A DNA stretch of 64,000 nt from Desulfosporosinus lacus DSM 15449 (GTDB lineage Bacteria > Bacillota > Desulfitobacteriia > Desulfitobacteriales > Desulfitobacteriaceae): assembly GCF_900129935.1 (NCBI RefSeq), contig NZ_FQXJ01000007.1, positions 270,816 to 334,815 on the forward strand, read 5' to 3'. The notes beneath the pieces were generated by a model. That model ran no database searches. It was not told the origin of the DNA and saw only the letters and a program-made list of their open reading frames with translations. The translations under genes and the position numbers were made by a program. Position 1 is the first letter of the stretch. Each line of letters starts with the position of its first letter. Of this stretch, positions 17,160-26,827 are shown piece after piece.

Positions 17160-18461
17160 ATGCTTAAGGAAGCGGTATCTCTAGTTAGAGTAACGGATGT
17201 TTATGAGTCTCTTCAGAAGTGCTTAAGCCTATGTGATGGATTTGCAGGGCTTGCGACAAATGACAAAATCCTAATTAAACCAAACGTTGTATGTTGGGAA
17301 TACAAATTACCATTTCCGCCTTATGGTGTCATTACCACCAGTTTAGTGATGGAGGCCTTGGTACGCATCTTAGCGGAACACGGCTTTAGTGATTTGACAA
17401 TTGGCGAAGGTGCTCTGCAATCCCTGATTCCTGATATAAATGTTGTTTATGAAACTTTAGGATATAAGAAATTACAGGAGCGTTATGGAGTTAAGCTTGT
17501 GGATTTTAACCAAGGAGAGTTTAGTTCAACAGATTATGGAGATGGCTTTCAAATTGATCTTGCCAAACAAGCGTTGGAAGCAGACAAAATTATCAATGTT
17601 CCGGTCTTAAAAACCCATAATCAGGCTAAAGTGTCCTTAGGCATTAAAAACCTCAAAGGATGCTTGAATAAAAAATCCAAACAGGCTTGTCATGGTGTGG
17701 GGGATAAGGAGCTGAGCCAAATGTTCCCCCGTATTATTGAAAAGTTACCAGTGGCGTTGACCATTATCGATGGCCTTTATACCTTGGAGAAAGGTCCCGG
17801 GCCTACTGGAAGAGCATTTCGCAAGGATGTACTGATAGCGTCGCGTGATTCTTTTGCCTGCGACCTTGTGGGGTCAGCCATCTTAGGCTATCAAGGGAAG
17901 GAGGTGGAACATCTAACTAATTATGCTAAGCGTCACGGATACAGCATGGATTTGGCAGATTACGAGGTCAAAGGGGAAAAGGTTACAGATCTTCAGGAAT
18001 TTGTTGACTATGATTGGGAATGGTCGGAAGCAGATACTGGTCCGGCAGGGTTCGAAAAGCGGGGAATTACGGGACTTGCAATCCGAAAATATGACAGTAG
18101 TCTATGTACGGGCTGTTCTGTTGTGTACAATCCCATGTTAATTCTTTTCTCTTCAGCCTTTAAGGGAGAGCCCTTTCCAAATGTAGAGGTCGTCAGTGGC
18201 AAGCAGAGGCTAGCCGCCGAGGGTTTTGACAAGACCGTCCTCTTTGGAAAATGTGCTTGTCACTTGAATAAGAATAATCCCAATATCAAAAAGGCAATCC
18301 CAATCTGGGGATGTCCGCCCGATCTGGAAAAGTTCATAGCGGCGTTAGCCGAAGAGGGAATTAAGTGTAACTATAAGGAGTATTTGGGCTTCCTTGACTA
18401 TTTAGTTGGTCGCTATAAGGAAGAAGAGGGTTTCAGGTTAAAGGATTGGTCGATTGAATAG
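17160..18461 (+). CDS. DUF362 domain protein
   Basis: 433 aa. The N-terminal two-thirds match the DUF362 pattern: LIKPNVV, GVITTSLVMEALVRILAEHG, INVPVLKTHNQAKVSLGIKN. The C-terminal part has CTGCSVVYNP, FGKCACHLN and WGCPPD cysteines that might bind a metal or cluster. The biochemical role of DUF362 is not settled; relatives often accompany ferredoxins. AGGGAGGG precedes the ATG. It lies between two hydroxyacyl-CoA dehydrogenase genes. Confidence 0.82.
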   Translation: MLKEAVSLVRVTDVYESLQKCLSLCDGFAGLATNDKILIKPNVVCWEYKLPFPPYGVITTSLVMEALVRILAEHGFSDLTIGEGALQSLIPDINVVYETLGYKKLQERYGVKLVDFNQGEFSSTDYGDGFQIDLAKQALEADKIINVPVLKTHNQAKVSLGIKNLKGCLNKKSKQACHGVGDKELSQMFPRIIEKLPVALTIIDGLYTLEKGPGPTGRAFRKDVLIASRDSFACDLVGSAILGYQGKEVEHLTNYAKRHGYSMDLADYEVKGEKVTDLQEFVDYDWEWSEADTGPAGFEKRGITGLAIRKYDSSLCTGCSVVYNPMLILFSSAFKGEPFPNVEVVSGKQRLAAEGFDKTVLFGKCACHLNKNNPNIKKAIPIWGCPPDLEKFIAALAEEGIKCNYKEYLGFLDYLVGRYKEEEGFRLKDWSIE

Positions 18462-18515
18462 CTTTTAATTGTTGCGCCAAGGCGCCATCAGCGAAGAAAT
18501 GAGAGGAGGATATAA

Positions 18516-20903
18516 ATGCAGATTCATAAAGTAGCGGTATTGGGGTCAGGCGTGATGGGGAGTACCATTGCAGCCCATTTGGCCAATGCCGGAATCCCGA
18601 GCCTGTTGTTGGATATTGTCCCTTCCATGCTCTCAGCAAAAGAGGAAGCAGCAGGATTGACCCTAGAGGACCGTAAGGTTCGAAATAGCATTGCTGAAGC
18701 TAATAAGAGTAAATTGGTTAAAATGAATCCCGCCCCCTTTTTAGTCCCGGAGTTTGCGGAACGAATTGAGGCAGGAAACTTAAGTGATGATTTGGGGCGT
18801 TTAAGTGAAGTAGACTGGGTAATTGAGGTTGTAGTAGAGCGCCTCGATATCAAAGTAGACCTTTTTAAAAAGATCGCTGCCAATGTCCGTCCGGGGACAA
18901 TTGTCAGCTCAAATACGTCGGGTATTTCTTTGAAAGCTATGGTGGAGGGGCTTCCAGAAGAATTCACTAGATATTTCCTGGGAACGCACTTTTTTAACCC
19001 CCCTCGCTATATGAAACTCTTGGAAATAATTTCTGGGCCTAATACCGATCCGGGGGTCATCACATTCCTAAGCGAATTCGGAGAGCGGGTCTTGGGTAAA
19101 GGAGTTGTCATGGCCAAAGATACTCCTAATTTTATTGCCAATCGGATTGGTGCAGTCGGCTCTCCAGTAATACTTAAGGAAATGCTTCGAACAGGTCTGA
19201 CTGTAGAAGAAGTTGATGCTTTGACCGGACCTGTTATGGGTCGTCCGAAGAGTGCATCGTTTCGAACGATAGACCTCGTCGGATTGGATACTTTTATCCA
19301 TTCCAACAATAACGTCGCCGAAGGCGTACCGTCAGAAAAAGATGATTTTATATTGCCGGATTTTATCCAAACCATGCTAAAAAATGGTTGGTTGGGTGAT
19401 AAAACCAAACAGGGCTTTTACAAAAAGTCTAAAGGCCCTAAAGGCAAAGTCATTGAAGTACTAGACATTCAAACCATGACATATGGCCCACAGAAACCTG
19501 TGAAATTTGCTTCTTTAGAAAAGGCAAAACAGGCAAAAGGTTTGCCGGAAAAACTTTGTACCTTAGTGAACGGTGATGATATTGGCTCAGAGTTTGCTTG
19601 GAATGTTTTGAAGGCATCCTTACTATATGCTGCAACGATCGTTAAGGATATTGCGGATGACATCACAGCAATCGATCAAGCAATGCGTTGGGGATACAAC
19701 TGGGAACTGGGTCCCTTTGAGTTGTGGGATGCCTTGGGAGTCAAGGCAACTGCGGACCGTATCCTTGCCGAAGGTGGCACGATTCCCACACTTGTGGAGG
19801 AAATGCTTTCTAAAGGACATACGAGTTTCTATCAGAAGACAGAAGATGGACAGACGGCTTATTACGATACCGGAACATATCATGAAAAAACCTTGAGTCC
19901 TTACTCCTTTTCATTTAAGCAAGCGCATAAAGCAGGTAAGGTTATATTGGGGAATAATGGAGCAAGCTTGATAGATCTGGGAGACGGTGTGGCTTGCTTA
20001 GAATTTCACTCGCCAAACAACTCTATTGGTGAAGATATCGTCACTATGATCCAAAAATCGTTGCAAGAAGTTGAAGATAACTATCTGGGAATGGTTATCG
20101 GAAATCAAGGTAAGAATTTCTGCGTGGGTGCAAATCTTATGCTCATTCTCTTGGAAGCTGAAGAACAGAATTGGGATCAGATCGACCTGATGATACGTGC
20201 TTTACAAAATCAAACAATGGCTCTGAAATATGCCAAGAAACCTGTGGTTGCAGCTCCTTTCGGGATGACCCTTGGCGGGGGTGCAGAAATTTGCTTGCAT
20301 ACCCACGCTATTCAGGCCTCTTCAGAAACTTACATGGGACTTGTTGAAGTGGGGGTTGGCTTGATTCCTGGCGGCGGAGGAACTAAAGAAATGGCAGTAA
20401 GGGCGATGGAAGGAGTTTTGCCGGGTATACAAGTTTCACCGGATTATTTCTTTGGGAAGCGGTTTGAGGCAATTGCCATGGCCCAAGTTTCGACGAGCGC
20501 TGAAAAAGCCCGTCAGCTTGGCTTCTTGCGGGATCATGATCGTTACAGCATGAATTCTGAACACGTCATTTTGGACGCTAAGGCCCGAGTTATTGATTTG
20601 GCTCGTAATTTTAGGCCTAATCTGCCAACTAAAGTTAAACTTGCAGGTCCAGGTGTTCGTGCAACTTTGGAGTTAGCTTTATATGGAATGCGCCAAGGAA
20701 ATTATATCTCTGATTATGATCGGTATTTGGGCAATAAGCTGGCCTACGCTATGACCGGTGGAGATCGGCCTGCAGGGATGCTGGCGGATGAGCAATATCT
20801 CTTAGATCTTGAACGAGAAGCCTTTATGAGCTTGCTTGGCGAAGCAAAGACCCAGGATCGCATTCGCCATATGCTTGCTAAAGGGAAGCCATTACGGAAT
20901 TAG
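18516..20903 (+). CDS. fadN: 3-hydroxyacyl-CoA dehydrogenase / enoyl-CoA hydratase fusion (FadN-like)
   Basis: 795 aa, the length of Bacillus FadN. The N-terminal 310 residues are a 3HCDH module (GSGVMGSTIAAHLANAG; THFFNPPRYMKLLE with the catalytic His), the middle a second 3HCDH C-terminal domain, and about 485-690 a crotonase module (FCVGANL, MTLGGGAEICL, LVEVGVGLIPGGGG). It performs hydration and dehydrogenation of enoyl-CoA in one chain. GAGAGGAGG precedes the ATG. It is 11 bases upstream of the fadA-like thiolase, the usual fadN-fadA order. Confidence 0.92.
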   Translation: MQIHKVAVLGSGVMGSTIAAHLANAGIPSLLLDIVPSMLSAKEEAAGLTLEDRKVRNSIAEANKSKLVKMNPAPFLVPEFAERIEAGNLSDDLGRLSEVDWVIEVVVERLDIKVDLFKKIAANVRPGTIVSSNTSGISLKAMVEGLPEEFTRYFLGTHFFNPPRYMKLLEIISGPNTDPGVITFLSEFGERVLGKGVVMAKDTPNFIANRIGAVGSPVILKEMLRTGLTVEEVDALTGPVMGRPKSASFRTIDLVGLDTFIHSNNNVAEGVPSEKDDFILPDFIQTMLKNGWLGDKTKQGFYKKSKGPKGKVIEVLDIQTMTYGPQKPVKFASLEKAKQAKGLPEKLCTLVNGDDIGSEFAWNVLKASLLYAATIVKDIADDITAIDQAMRWGYNWELGPFELWDALGVKATADRILAEGGTIPTLVEEMLSKGHTSFYQKTEDGQTAYYDTGTYHEKTLSPYSFSFKQAHKAGKVILGNNGASLIDLGDGVACLEFHSPNNSIGEDIVTMIQKSLQEVEDNYLGMVIGNQGKNFCVGANLMLILLEAEEQNWDQIDLMIRALQNQTMALKYAKKPVVAAPFGMTLGGGAEICLHTHAIQASSETYMGLVEVGVGLIPGGGGTKEMAVRAMEGVLPGIQVSPDYFFGKRFEAIAMAQVSTSAEKARQLGFLRDHDRYSMNSEHVILDAKARVIDLARNFRPNLPTKVKLAGPGVRATLELALYGMRQGNYISDYDRYLGNKLAYAMTGGDRPAGMLADEQYLLDLEREAFMSLLGEAKTQDRIRHMLAKGKPLRN

Positions 20904-20914
20904 GGGGGAAAAAG

Positions 20915-22072
20915 ATGCAACAAGCCTATATTGTGCAGGCCAAACGGACGGCTGTTGGAAAGTCGGGAAAAGGGTCCTTGGCACAGGTCAGACCCGATGA
21001 TTTAGGCGTATATGTTATTCAGGACATCCTTAAAAATGTACCTGCTCTTGATCCAAAAGATATTGAAGATAGTGTAATAGGTTGTTCTTTTCCTGAAGCA
21101 GAACAGGGGATGAACGCGGCCAGGGTCATGGCCTTGCGTGCGGGTCTTCCAATTGATGTTTGCGGTGTGACAGTCAATCGCTTTTGCTCATCCGGTCTGC
21201 AGGCCATTTCAATGGCTGCCGATCGAATTCGTTTGGGTGAAGCGGACGTTATGATTGGCGGCGGAATCGAGAGCATGTCTATGGTTCCGATGGGCGGGAC
21301 TAAACCAGCCCCAAATCCCTATATGATCGTAAATGCACCTGAGGCGTATATTTCAATGGGCATAACTGCTGAAAATGTCGCTAAAAAATATGAAATTACT
21401 CGTGAACAACAAGATGAATTTGCAGCCTTAAGCCATAAGAAAGCCTGGGCAGCTCAGAGTAGTGGACGCTTTGATGATGAGATAGTTCCAATTCCCTTGC
21501 CGACATGGGGAAAACCGGGTGAAAAATGGTTTGGCAAAGATGAGGGGATTCGTCCAGAGACTACGGCGGAATCTTTGAGCAAGCTGAAGCCTGCTTTCAT
21601 GACTGGTGGCTCGGTGACGGCGGGAAACTCCTCTCAGACCAGTGATGGTGCAGCAATGGCTCTTATGATGTCGGAGCAAAAGGTCAAGGCTTTAGGGTTG
21701 AAACCTCTAGCAGTTTGGCGCGGATTTGCTGTGGCCGGGGTGGAACCGGAACTTATGGGGATTGGACCGATCAAGGCTATTCCTAAAGTTCTTAAGCAGG
21801 TAGGTTTGACTCTTGATCAAATCGATTTATTTGAGTTAAATGAGGCATTTGCCTCTCAGTCCTTGGCGATTTTAAAGACGCTGGAGATTGACCCTGCAAA
21901 GGTGAACGTTAATGGTGGGGCGATTGCCTTTGGACATCCACTTGGGTGTACGGGCGCTAAGCTTACAGCTACACTTTTAAGTGAGATGACCAAGCGGAAG
22001 TTGAAGTATGGTATGGTGACTATGTGCATTGGGGGTGGTATGGGGGCTGCTGGGGTTTACGAGATAGTATAA
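20915..22072 (+). CDS. fadA: Acetyl-CoA acyltransferase (3-ketoacyl-CoA thiolase)
   Basis: 385 aa canonical thiolase: catalytic Cys in NRFCSSGLQA near residue 91, NEAFASQ, GGAIAFGHPLGCTG with the catalytic His, and CIGGGMGAAG with the second Cys. It completes each beta-oxidation turn by releasing acetyl-CoA. TTAGGGGGG lies before the ATG, 11 bases after fadN. Unlike the divergent thiolase at 4656, all motifs are standard. Last gene before the tandem repeat at 22079. Confidence 0.93.
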   Translation: MQQAYIVQAKRTAVGKSGKGSLAQVRPDDLGVYVIQDILKNVPALDPKDIEDSVIGCSFPEAEQGMNAARVMALRAGLPIDVCGVTVNRFCSSGLQAISMAADRIRLGEADVMIGGGIESMSMVPMGGTKPAPNPYMIVNAPEAYISMGITAENVAKKYEITREQQDEFAALSHKKAWAAQSSGRFDDEIVPIPLPTWGKPGEKWFGKDEGIRPETTAESLSKLKPAFMTGGSVTAGNSSQTSDGAAMALMMSEQKVKALGLKPLAVWRGFAVAGVEPELMGIGPIKAIPKVLKQVGLTLDQIDLFELNEAFASQSLAILKTLEIDPAKVNVNGGAIAFGHPLGCTGAKLTATLLSEMTKRKLKYGMVTMCIGGGMGAAGVYEIV

Positions 22073-22078
22073 GTCTTT

Positions 22079-22289
22079 GGGGTCTTGTGAAAGACAGGGG
22101 AAATTGCCCGTTCACCCACGTTCCCGTTCACTGGCTCGCTGGATGCTAAAGGAATTTCGCCAACCTCTGGGTGGCGCGAGATGTGAACCTGGGCGAAATT
22201 GCCCTTCAGCATCGGAGCTCGCTTTAACGTGAACTCCCACGAATGGGTTCACTATGCAATTGTCCCCTTTCTTTTTGGTCGACGGGGGT
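22079..22289. repeat. MITE-like element, tandem copy A
   Basis: About 211 bp repeated at a constant offset of 261 bases as 22340-22550 with few differences. Imperfect terminal inverted repeats (AGGGGAAATTGCC against GCAATTGTCCCC, then GTTCAC against GTGAAC) and an internal stem (GCTAAAGGAATTTCGCC with GGCGAAATTGCCCTTCAGC) are visible. The GC content is higher than in the surroundings. It carries no credible gene. Confidence 0.85.
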
Positions 22290-22339
22290 TGGGGCGAAGG
22301 GAACGGGGGACGTTGGGGACGGTTCTTGGGTTGGTTTTT

Positions 22340-22550
22340 GGGGTCTTGTGAAAGACAGGGGAAATTGCCCGTTCACCCACGTTCCCGTTCACTGGCTCGC
22401 TGGATGCTGAAGGAATTTCGCCAACCTCTGGGTGGCGCGAGATGTGAACCTGGGCGAAATTGCCCTTCAGCGTCGGCACTCGCTTTAACGTGAACTTCCA
22501 CGAATGGATTCACTTGGCAATTGTCCCCTTGCTTTCTGGTTGACGGGGGT
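22340..22550. repeat. MITE-like element, tandem copy B
   Basis: Second copy of the element at 22079-22289. The copies are joined by about 50 bp of G-rich spacer (GGGAACGGGGGACG type), and a similar G-rich tail follows copy B. The rest of the gap to 22757 is AT-rich and holds only a weak sigma-54 promoter. Confidence 0.85.
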
Positions 22551-22703
22551 GGGAACAGGGAGATGGGGGGACTTGGGAACGAACGGGAGGAATTTAAAAT
22601 AGATTTATAAAGGTGTAAAAAATTTTAATATAAATTATCAGAAAATTCATATTAATAAGTAAAATGCTGTTCTATCATCACTTGGAAAGGGAGTTTCAGC
22701 GAG

Positions 22704-22719
22704 TGGCACAATTTATGTA
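22704..22719 (+). promoter_or_regulatory. Possible weak sigma-54 promoter of second acyl-CoA ligase
   Basis: TGGCAC-N5-ATGTA: the -24 box is perfect but the -12 GC is replaced by GT. It lies 39 bases before the ligase start, so location fits but strength is doubtful. Confidence 0.4.
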
Positions 22720-22757
22720 TTGTCAAGTTTAACAAAAGAAATTTGAGGAGGCAGGCT

Positions 22758-24413
22758 ATGGATGAACGTATACGCAAAGATTGGCCTGGTAATTTAGATC
22801 CGAACTTGACTTATTTTAAGGGGCAGAAGCCTTTGCACGAGTATTTGAGGGATAATGCTCGTCTAAATCCGGAGAGGATTGCGATTATATGGTATGGGCG
22901 GGAGATTACCTATGGGGAGTTAGATGATCTTAGCGAGCGGTTTGCATCCTTTTTATCGAGTTCTGGAGTCAAGAAGGGTGAGCGTGTAGCACTTTTTCTC
23001 TCCAATTGTCCACAGTATTTTATTGCTCATTATGGCATCCAGAAAATCGGGGCGGTTGTCAGTCCATGCAGTCCATTGTTTAAGGAGTGGGAACTGGAGT
23101 ACCAATTAACTGACATGGAAGCTAAGGTTATTGTAGCAGCGGACAGTCTGTACGATGTTGTTGCTAAGGTACAATCTAAAACTAAAATCGAACAGATTAT
23201 TCTAACGAATTATGGGGAATTTCTGCCGGATGAACCTTCGTTGAATGTCCCAGCCGAGATTTGCAAACCTAAGCCGATCATATCGGATGTTCAAGACATG
23301 CTTTCGGTTATTAACGATGTGAAAGGCTCAGTACCCGCTGTGGACGTTAACATGGATGATATTAGTCTAATGGTTTACACTTCTGGTACGACGGGTAAAC
23401 CAAAGGGGGCTATGCTTTCTTACGGTAATGCTCTCTTTAAAACCGCGGCTGCAACACAAAGCAACCGAATATTGGAGAAGGATATTTTTCTTACTGTGGT
23501 ACCGCTTTACCACATCGCTGGGATGTTATTGGGGCTTAATTGCCCGATTTATGCTAACGCGAGTATGGTGCTTTTGTATCGGTTTGATCCGATTACCGTT
23601 TTGCAAGCCATTGATCAGTATAAATGTACGTGGTGGTATAGCGTTGTTCCTATGAATGTCGCAGTTATGCAGGTACCAAATGCTGGACAATATGATATTT
23701 CCTCTTTAAGAACAACTAGAGGTACCAGTTTTGGGATTAACCTGACCCAGGAGATTGCTGAGGCTTGGGCTAAGTTCACGGGAGGCTGCCAGATTTGTGA
23801 GGGGGCCTACGGTCTAAGTGAGACTCACACCGCGGACACCTTTATGCCTTCAAATGCTGTTAAGTGGGGAACACAAGGTATTCCTACCTATGAAACAAAG
23901 ATACGCATTGTTGATCCGGAAACTGGCAAGGAAAAGCCTGTTGGAGAAATGGGAGAAATAGTTATCTCCACTCCAGGTGCTTTCAAAGGTTATTGGAATA
24001 AGCCTGAAGAAAGTGCTCAGACTCTGCGTGAGGGATGGATATACACTGGAGATATGGGGCAGCTGGATGCGAAAAATTATTTAATCTTCTGCGGACGATT
24101 CAAAGAGATGATTAAGGTTAGCGGGTACAGTGTGTTCCCTGAGGAAGTGGAGGCCATGCTGATGCGGCATGAAGGGATAGCCCAAGCAGCAGTTACAGGT
24201 GTACCCGATGCCCAAAAAGGGGAAGTAGTAAAAGCCTATATCGTTCTCAAATCGGGTCAGAGCACTCATATTACTGATCAGAACATTATGGACTGGGCTA
24301 AACAAAGAATGGCCCCATACAAGGCCCCGCGCTATGTAGAATTTCGCGAGTCCTTACCAGCCACAGGAGCGGGAAAAGTGTTACGAAGGCTGTTAAAAGA
24401 AAAACAGAATTAG
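22758..24413 (+). CDS. Acyl-CoA ligase (AMP-forming), second type
   Basis: 551 aa adenylate-forming enzyme with YTSGTTGKPKGAM, GAYGLSETHTAD, GWIYTGDMG and the C-terminal ATGAGKVLRRL lysine motif. It differs throughout from the paired ligases at 979 and 24650, so it probably activates another acid. ATG 22758 with GAGGAGG 6 bases upstream is chosen; the in-frame TTG at 22743 lies before that site. It stands alone between the repeat pair and the next ligase. Confidence 0.9.
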   Translation: MDERIRKDWPGNLDPNLTYFKGQKPLHEYLRDNARLNPERIAIIWYGREITYGELDDLSERFASFLSSSGVKKGERVALFLSNCPQYFIAHYGIQKIGAVVSPCSPLFKEWELEYQLTDMEAKVIVAADSLYDVVAKVQSKTKIEQIILTNYGEFLPDEPSLNVPAEICKPKPIISDVQDMLSVINDVKGSVPAVDVNMDDISLMVYTSGTTGKPKGAMLSYGNALFKTAAATQSNRILEKDIFLTVVPLYHIAGMLLGLNCPIYANASMVLLYRFDPITVLQAIDQYKCTWWYSVVPMNVAVMQVPNAGQYDISSLRTTRGTSFGINLTQEIAEAWAKFTGGCQICEGAYGLSETHTADTFMPSNAVKWGTQGIPTYETKIRIVDPETGKEKPVGEMGEIVISTPGAFKGYWNKPEESAQTLREGWIYTGDMGQLDAKNYLIFCGRFKEMIKVSGYSVFPEEVEAMLMRHEGIAQAAVTGVPDAQKGEVVKAYIVLKSGQSTHITDQNIMDWAKQRMAPYKAPRYVEFRESLPATGAGKVLRRLLKEKQN

Positions 24414-24649
24414 AGTTTAGAGATGAAAAAGTTTTTTTCAAACCTTATTCATCGGACTTAAGCTACGATGGGAAAAAGTTGATTGACAAGTCTTATCTGT
24501 GTTAGGTGGTTAAGAATAATGCCAAGAAGAAAAGGTGAGGAGATTTAAGAATTAGTTTTATAGGTCATAAGGCGAAGATATTAGAAAAGATCTATTTTCG
24601 CTGTTTATGCCTATGATTAAATACCCTAAAAGTAAGAGGAGGAAAAGGG

Positions 24650-26299
24650 ATGACGGAAAACGAGAGAGTATGGTTAAAAAGCTATCCTGGCAATGTAAGG
24701 TACCATATTGATTATCCCAATAAGTCACTAGGTCAGATGTTTGACGAGACAGTCTCCAAAATGCCGGATACTCCTGCCATGATCTTTGCAGGTCATACCG
24801 TTACTTATAGACAATTTGGTGATCAGGTCAATCGCTTTGCCACTGCTTTAGCTGATCTGGGTGTTACAAAAGGGGAACGTGTGGGGCTGATGGGGCCTAA
24901 TTGTCCTCAATGGGAAGTCGCTTTCTTTGCTTTGCTCAAATTGGGTGCGATCGTCGTCCAGACAAACCCTATGTATGTTGAACCGGAAATTGCTCATCAG
25001 ATGAATGATTCAGGGGCAACCACGATCATTGTGTTTGAAATGATGTATCCCCGTGTAAAGAATGTACTCCAGGAGACCCCCCTGCAAAGAGTTATAGTGT
25101 TTAATTTTTTGGCACCGGTCAAAGCAGCCCCGGACATGTATTCATACGATGATCTTATCAAATGTGAGCCGGCTCTTCCTGAAGTAGCCATTGATCCTGC
25201 AGAAGATTTGGCGGTTTTGCAATATACGGGTGGTACTACGGGTATCTCTAAAGGGGTTATGCTCACTCACAATAATCTTAGTGCTAATACCCAACAAGTT
25301 ATTGAATGGTCAATTGACATGAAGTATGGAGATGAACGAATTCTCACGATCTTGCCAGTATTTCATGTCTATGGTATGACTGACTGCGTTAATTATGCAG
25401 TGGCAGTAGCCGCTACTCAGATAATATTGCCTCGTTTTGACCCCGATCAGGTATTGGAAACGATTCGTGCCTACAAGCCTACTTTGTTTCCTGGGGCACC
25501 AACTATGTTTATGGCCTTGAATATGCACCCCCGCATTGCGGAATACCATGAGAGCTTAGCTGAAATAAAAGTTTGCACGAGTGGTTCCGCTCCTTTGCCC
25601 TTAGAGGTTGCTCAGAAGTTTGGTATGGTGACGAATGGTAAGGGAAATCTGGTGGAAGGATACGGGCTTTCCGAAGCATCCCCAATAACCCATTGCAATC
25701 CGCTTGACCGCCCTACGCGAGCCGGCTCCATTGGATTACCTCTTCCCGACACGGATTATATAATCACTGATCTGGAAACGGGTGATAAGGAACTCCCCAT
25801 AGGGGAAATAGGAGAATTATGTATTCGTGGTCCGCAAGTAATGAAAGGATACTGGGAAAAACCGCAGGAGACGGCTGAAACCTTGCGTAATGGCTGGCTG
25901 CATACTGGCGATATGGCAAGAATGGATGAAGAGGGTTTCTGTTATATTATCGACCGTAAGAAAGATATGATTATTGCAGGGGGGTTCAACGTATATCCCC
26001 GTGATATTGAAGAAGTTTTATATAAACATCCTAAAGTTAAAGAAGTAGTTGTGGCAGGAGTGCCTGACGCCTATCGAGGCGAGACGGTAAAAGCATTTAT
26101 CGTCTTGCAAGCTAATACCGAAGCAACTGAACAAGAATTTATTGATTATTGCCGGAACAAATTAGCCGCTTTTAAGGTCCCGCGTCTTGTTGAGTTTAGA
26201 AATGAATTACCTAGGACGATCGTAGGTAAAGTTTTGCGGCGCCAGCTTGTAGAAGAGGAGAAGGCGAAAATTCAAGCCGCTGCGGCCAGCCAAAGCTGA
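24650..26299 (+). CDS. Long-chain acyl-CoA ligase, paralogue of 979-2631
   Basis: 549 aa. It matches the ligase at 979 over its whole length, including YTGGTTG(I/V)SKGVMLTH, GYGLSEASP and the identical C-terminal VGKVLRRQLVEEEKAKIQAA. This is a clear gene duplication enclosing the island. AAGAGGAGGAAAAGGG precedes the ATG. No sigma-54 box is visible in the 236-base gap before it, so its control differs from its twin. Followed by a strong terminator at 26359. Confidence 0.92.
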   Translation: MTENERVWLKSYPGNVRYHIDYPNKSLGQMFDETVSKMPDTPAMIFAGHTVTYRQFGDQVNRFATALADLGVTKGERVGLMGPNCPQWEVAFFALLKLGAIVVQTNPMYVEPEIAHQMNDSGATTIIVFEMMYPRVKNVLQETPLQRVIVFNFLAPVKAAPDMYSYDDLIKCEPALPEVAIDPAEDLAVLQYTGGTTGISKGVMLTHNNLSANTQQVIEWSIDMKYGDERILTILPVFHVYGMTDCVNYAVAVAATQIILPRFDPDQVLETIRAYKPTLFPGAPTMFMALNMHPRIAEYHESLAEIKVCTSGSAPLPLEVAQKFGMVTNGKGNLVEGYGLSEASPITHCNPLDRPTRAGSIGLPLPDTDYIITDLETGDKELPIGEIGELCIRGPQVMKGYWEKPQETAETLRNGWLHTGDMARMDEEGFCYIIDRKKDMIIAGGFNVYPRDIEEVLYKHPKVKEVVVAGVPDAYRGETVKAFIVLQANTEATEQEFIDYCRNKLAAFKVPRLVEFRNELPRTIVGKVLRRQLVEEEKAKIQAAAASQS

Positions 26300-26358
26300 A
26301 TAGAATAAAAAAAGAGGGGGAACATTTTAGTAAAATGGACCCTGAAAATCAGACATAT

Positions 26359-26402
26359 ACTCAAAGCCCTTTGGAGTTGTCATTCCAAAGGGCTTTGAGT
26401 AT
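26359..26402 (+). terminator. Terminator closing the acyl-CoA island
   Basis: A 17-bp stem (ACTCAAAGCCCTTTGGA with its complement) has an 8-base loop and is followed by ATTAAATTATTTT. It is a strong hairpin. Confidence 0.75.
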
Positions 26403-26448
26403 TAAATTATTTTGTTGCCGATTTATTCGTTTTTCTTAAGCAGGAATA

Positions 26449-26540
26449 GTGAACTCGTTCAGCTAATAGCTGAACATCGAGACTTACGTCACCGAAAGAG
26501 AATAAGGAACACCTATTTGAAGTAGGTCTCGGAATTGATA
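26449..26540. repeat. Short hairpin element (internally deleted copy)
   Basis: It begins with TGAACTCGTTCA and ends with GAATAAGGAACACC...GTCTCGGAATTGATAA. The same two ends, inverted, flank the 350-bp element at 32961-33314. It lacks the middle part. The hairpin near the end suggests an IS200/IS605-related non-autonomous element. Confidence 0.65.
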
Positions 26541-26602
26541 AATAAGGAGCCAAATTAGAAATTTGATGCCAAGCAAAGGGTTTGTGTAAGTTGGCAGGTA
26601 TA

Positions 26603-26650
26603 GAACATTTTTCTCTTGTTTACTGTATAATGTAGCTAAAACAGTTGAAT
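26603..26650 (+). promoter_or_regulatory. gltB promoter and conserved start block
   Basis: TATAAT at 26626-26631 with a weak GAACAT 17 bases upstream. From the -10 onward the sequence TGTATAATGTAGCTAAAACAG then TTGAAT is nearly repeated at the glnA promoter (40219-40245), spacing included, so this block is a shared control element. Confidence 0.7.
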
Positions 26651-26720
26651 CATTGGTGTTCTTATGTTAAGTTAAATTAAACAACTAAATTGTTTAATCT
26701 TGAATTAATTTAATAATGTA

Positions 26721-26788
26721 GGGCAAAGGCGCTCGAAAAAGTTTTGTACTTCCAGACCAGAGGTGCATTCTTTTGAGGGCGCTTTTTT
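26721..26788 (+). promoter_or_regulatory. gltB leader: ANTAR-type hairpin overlapping a terminator
   Basis: GGGC-AAAGGC-GCTC (26721-26734) forms a hairpin with a six-base loop having A at position 1 and G at 4, the ANTAR target rule. Its 3' half is shared with the left arm of a terminator (about 26728-26739 with 26771-26782, then TTTTTT). The two folds exclude each other. This predicts antitermination of gltBD by the ANTAR protein at 42019. Confidence 0.72.
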
Positions 26789-26827
26789 GTTTTATAAATA
26801 TTAAATTCGCAACGAAGGGTGAGTTAT

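Noticed and set aside
22254..22493. Open frames inside the tandem repeat on both strands
   Set aside because: They run across repeat copies, are low-complexity (G/W or P/R rich) and lack ribosome sites.
22079..22550. CRISPR array
   Set aside because: There are only two long copies with a G-rich spacer and no cas genes; it is a tandem element.
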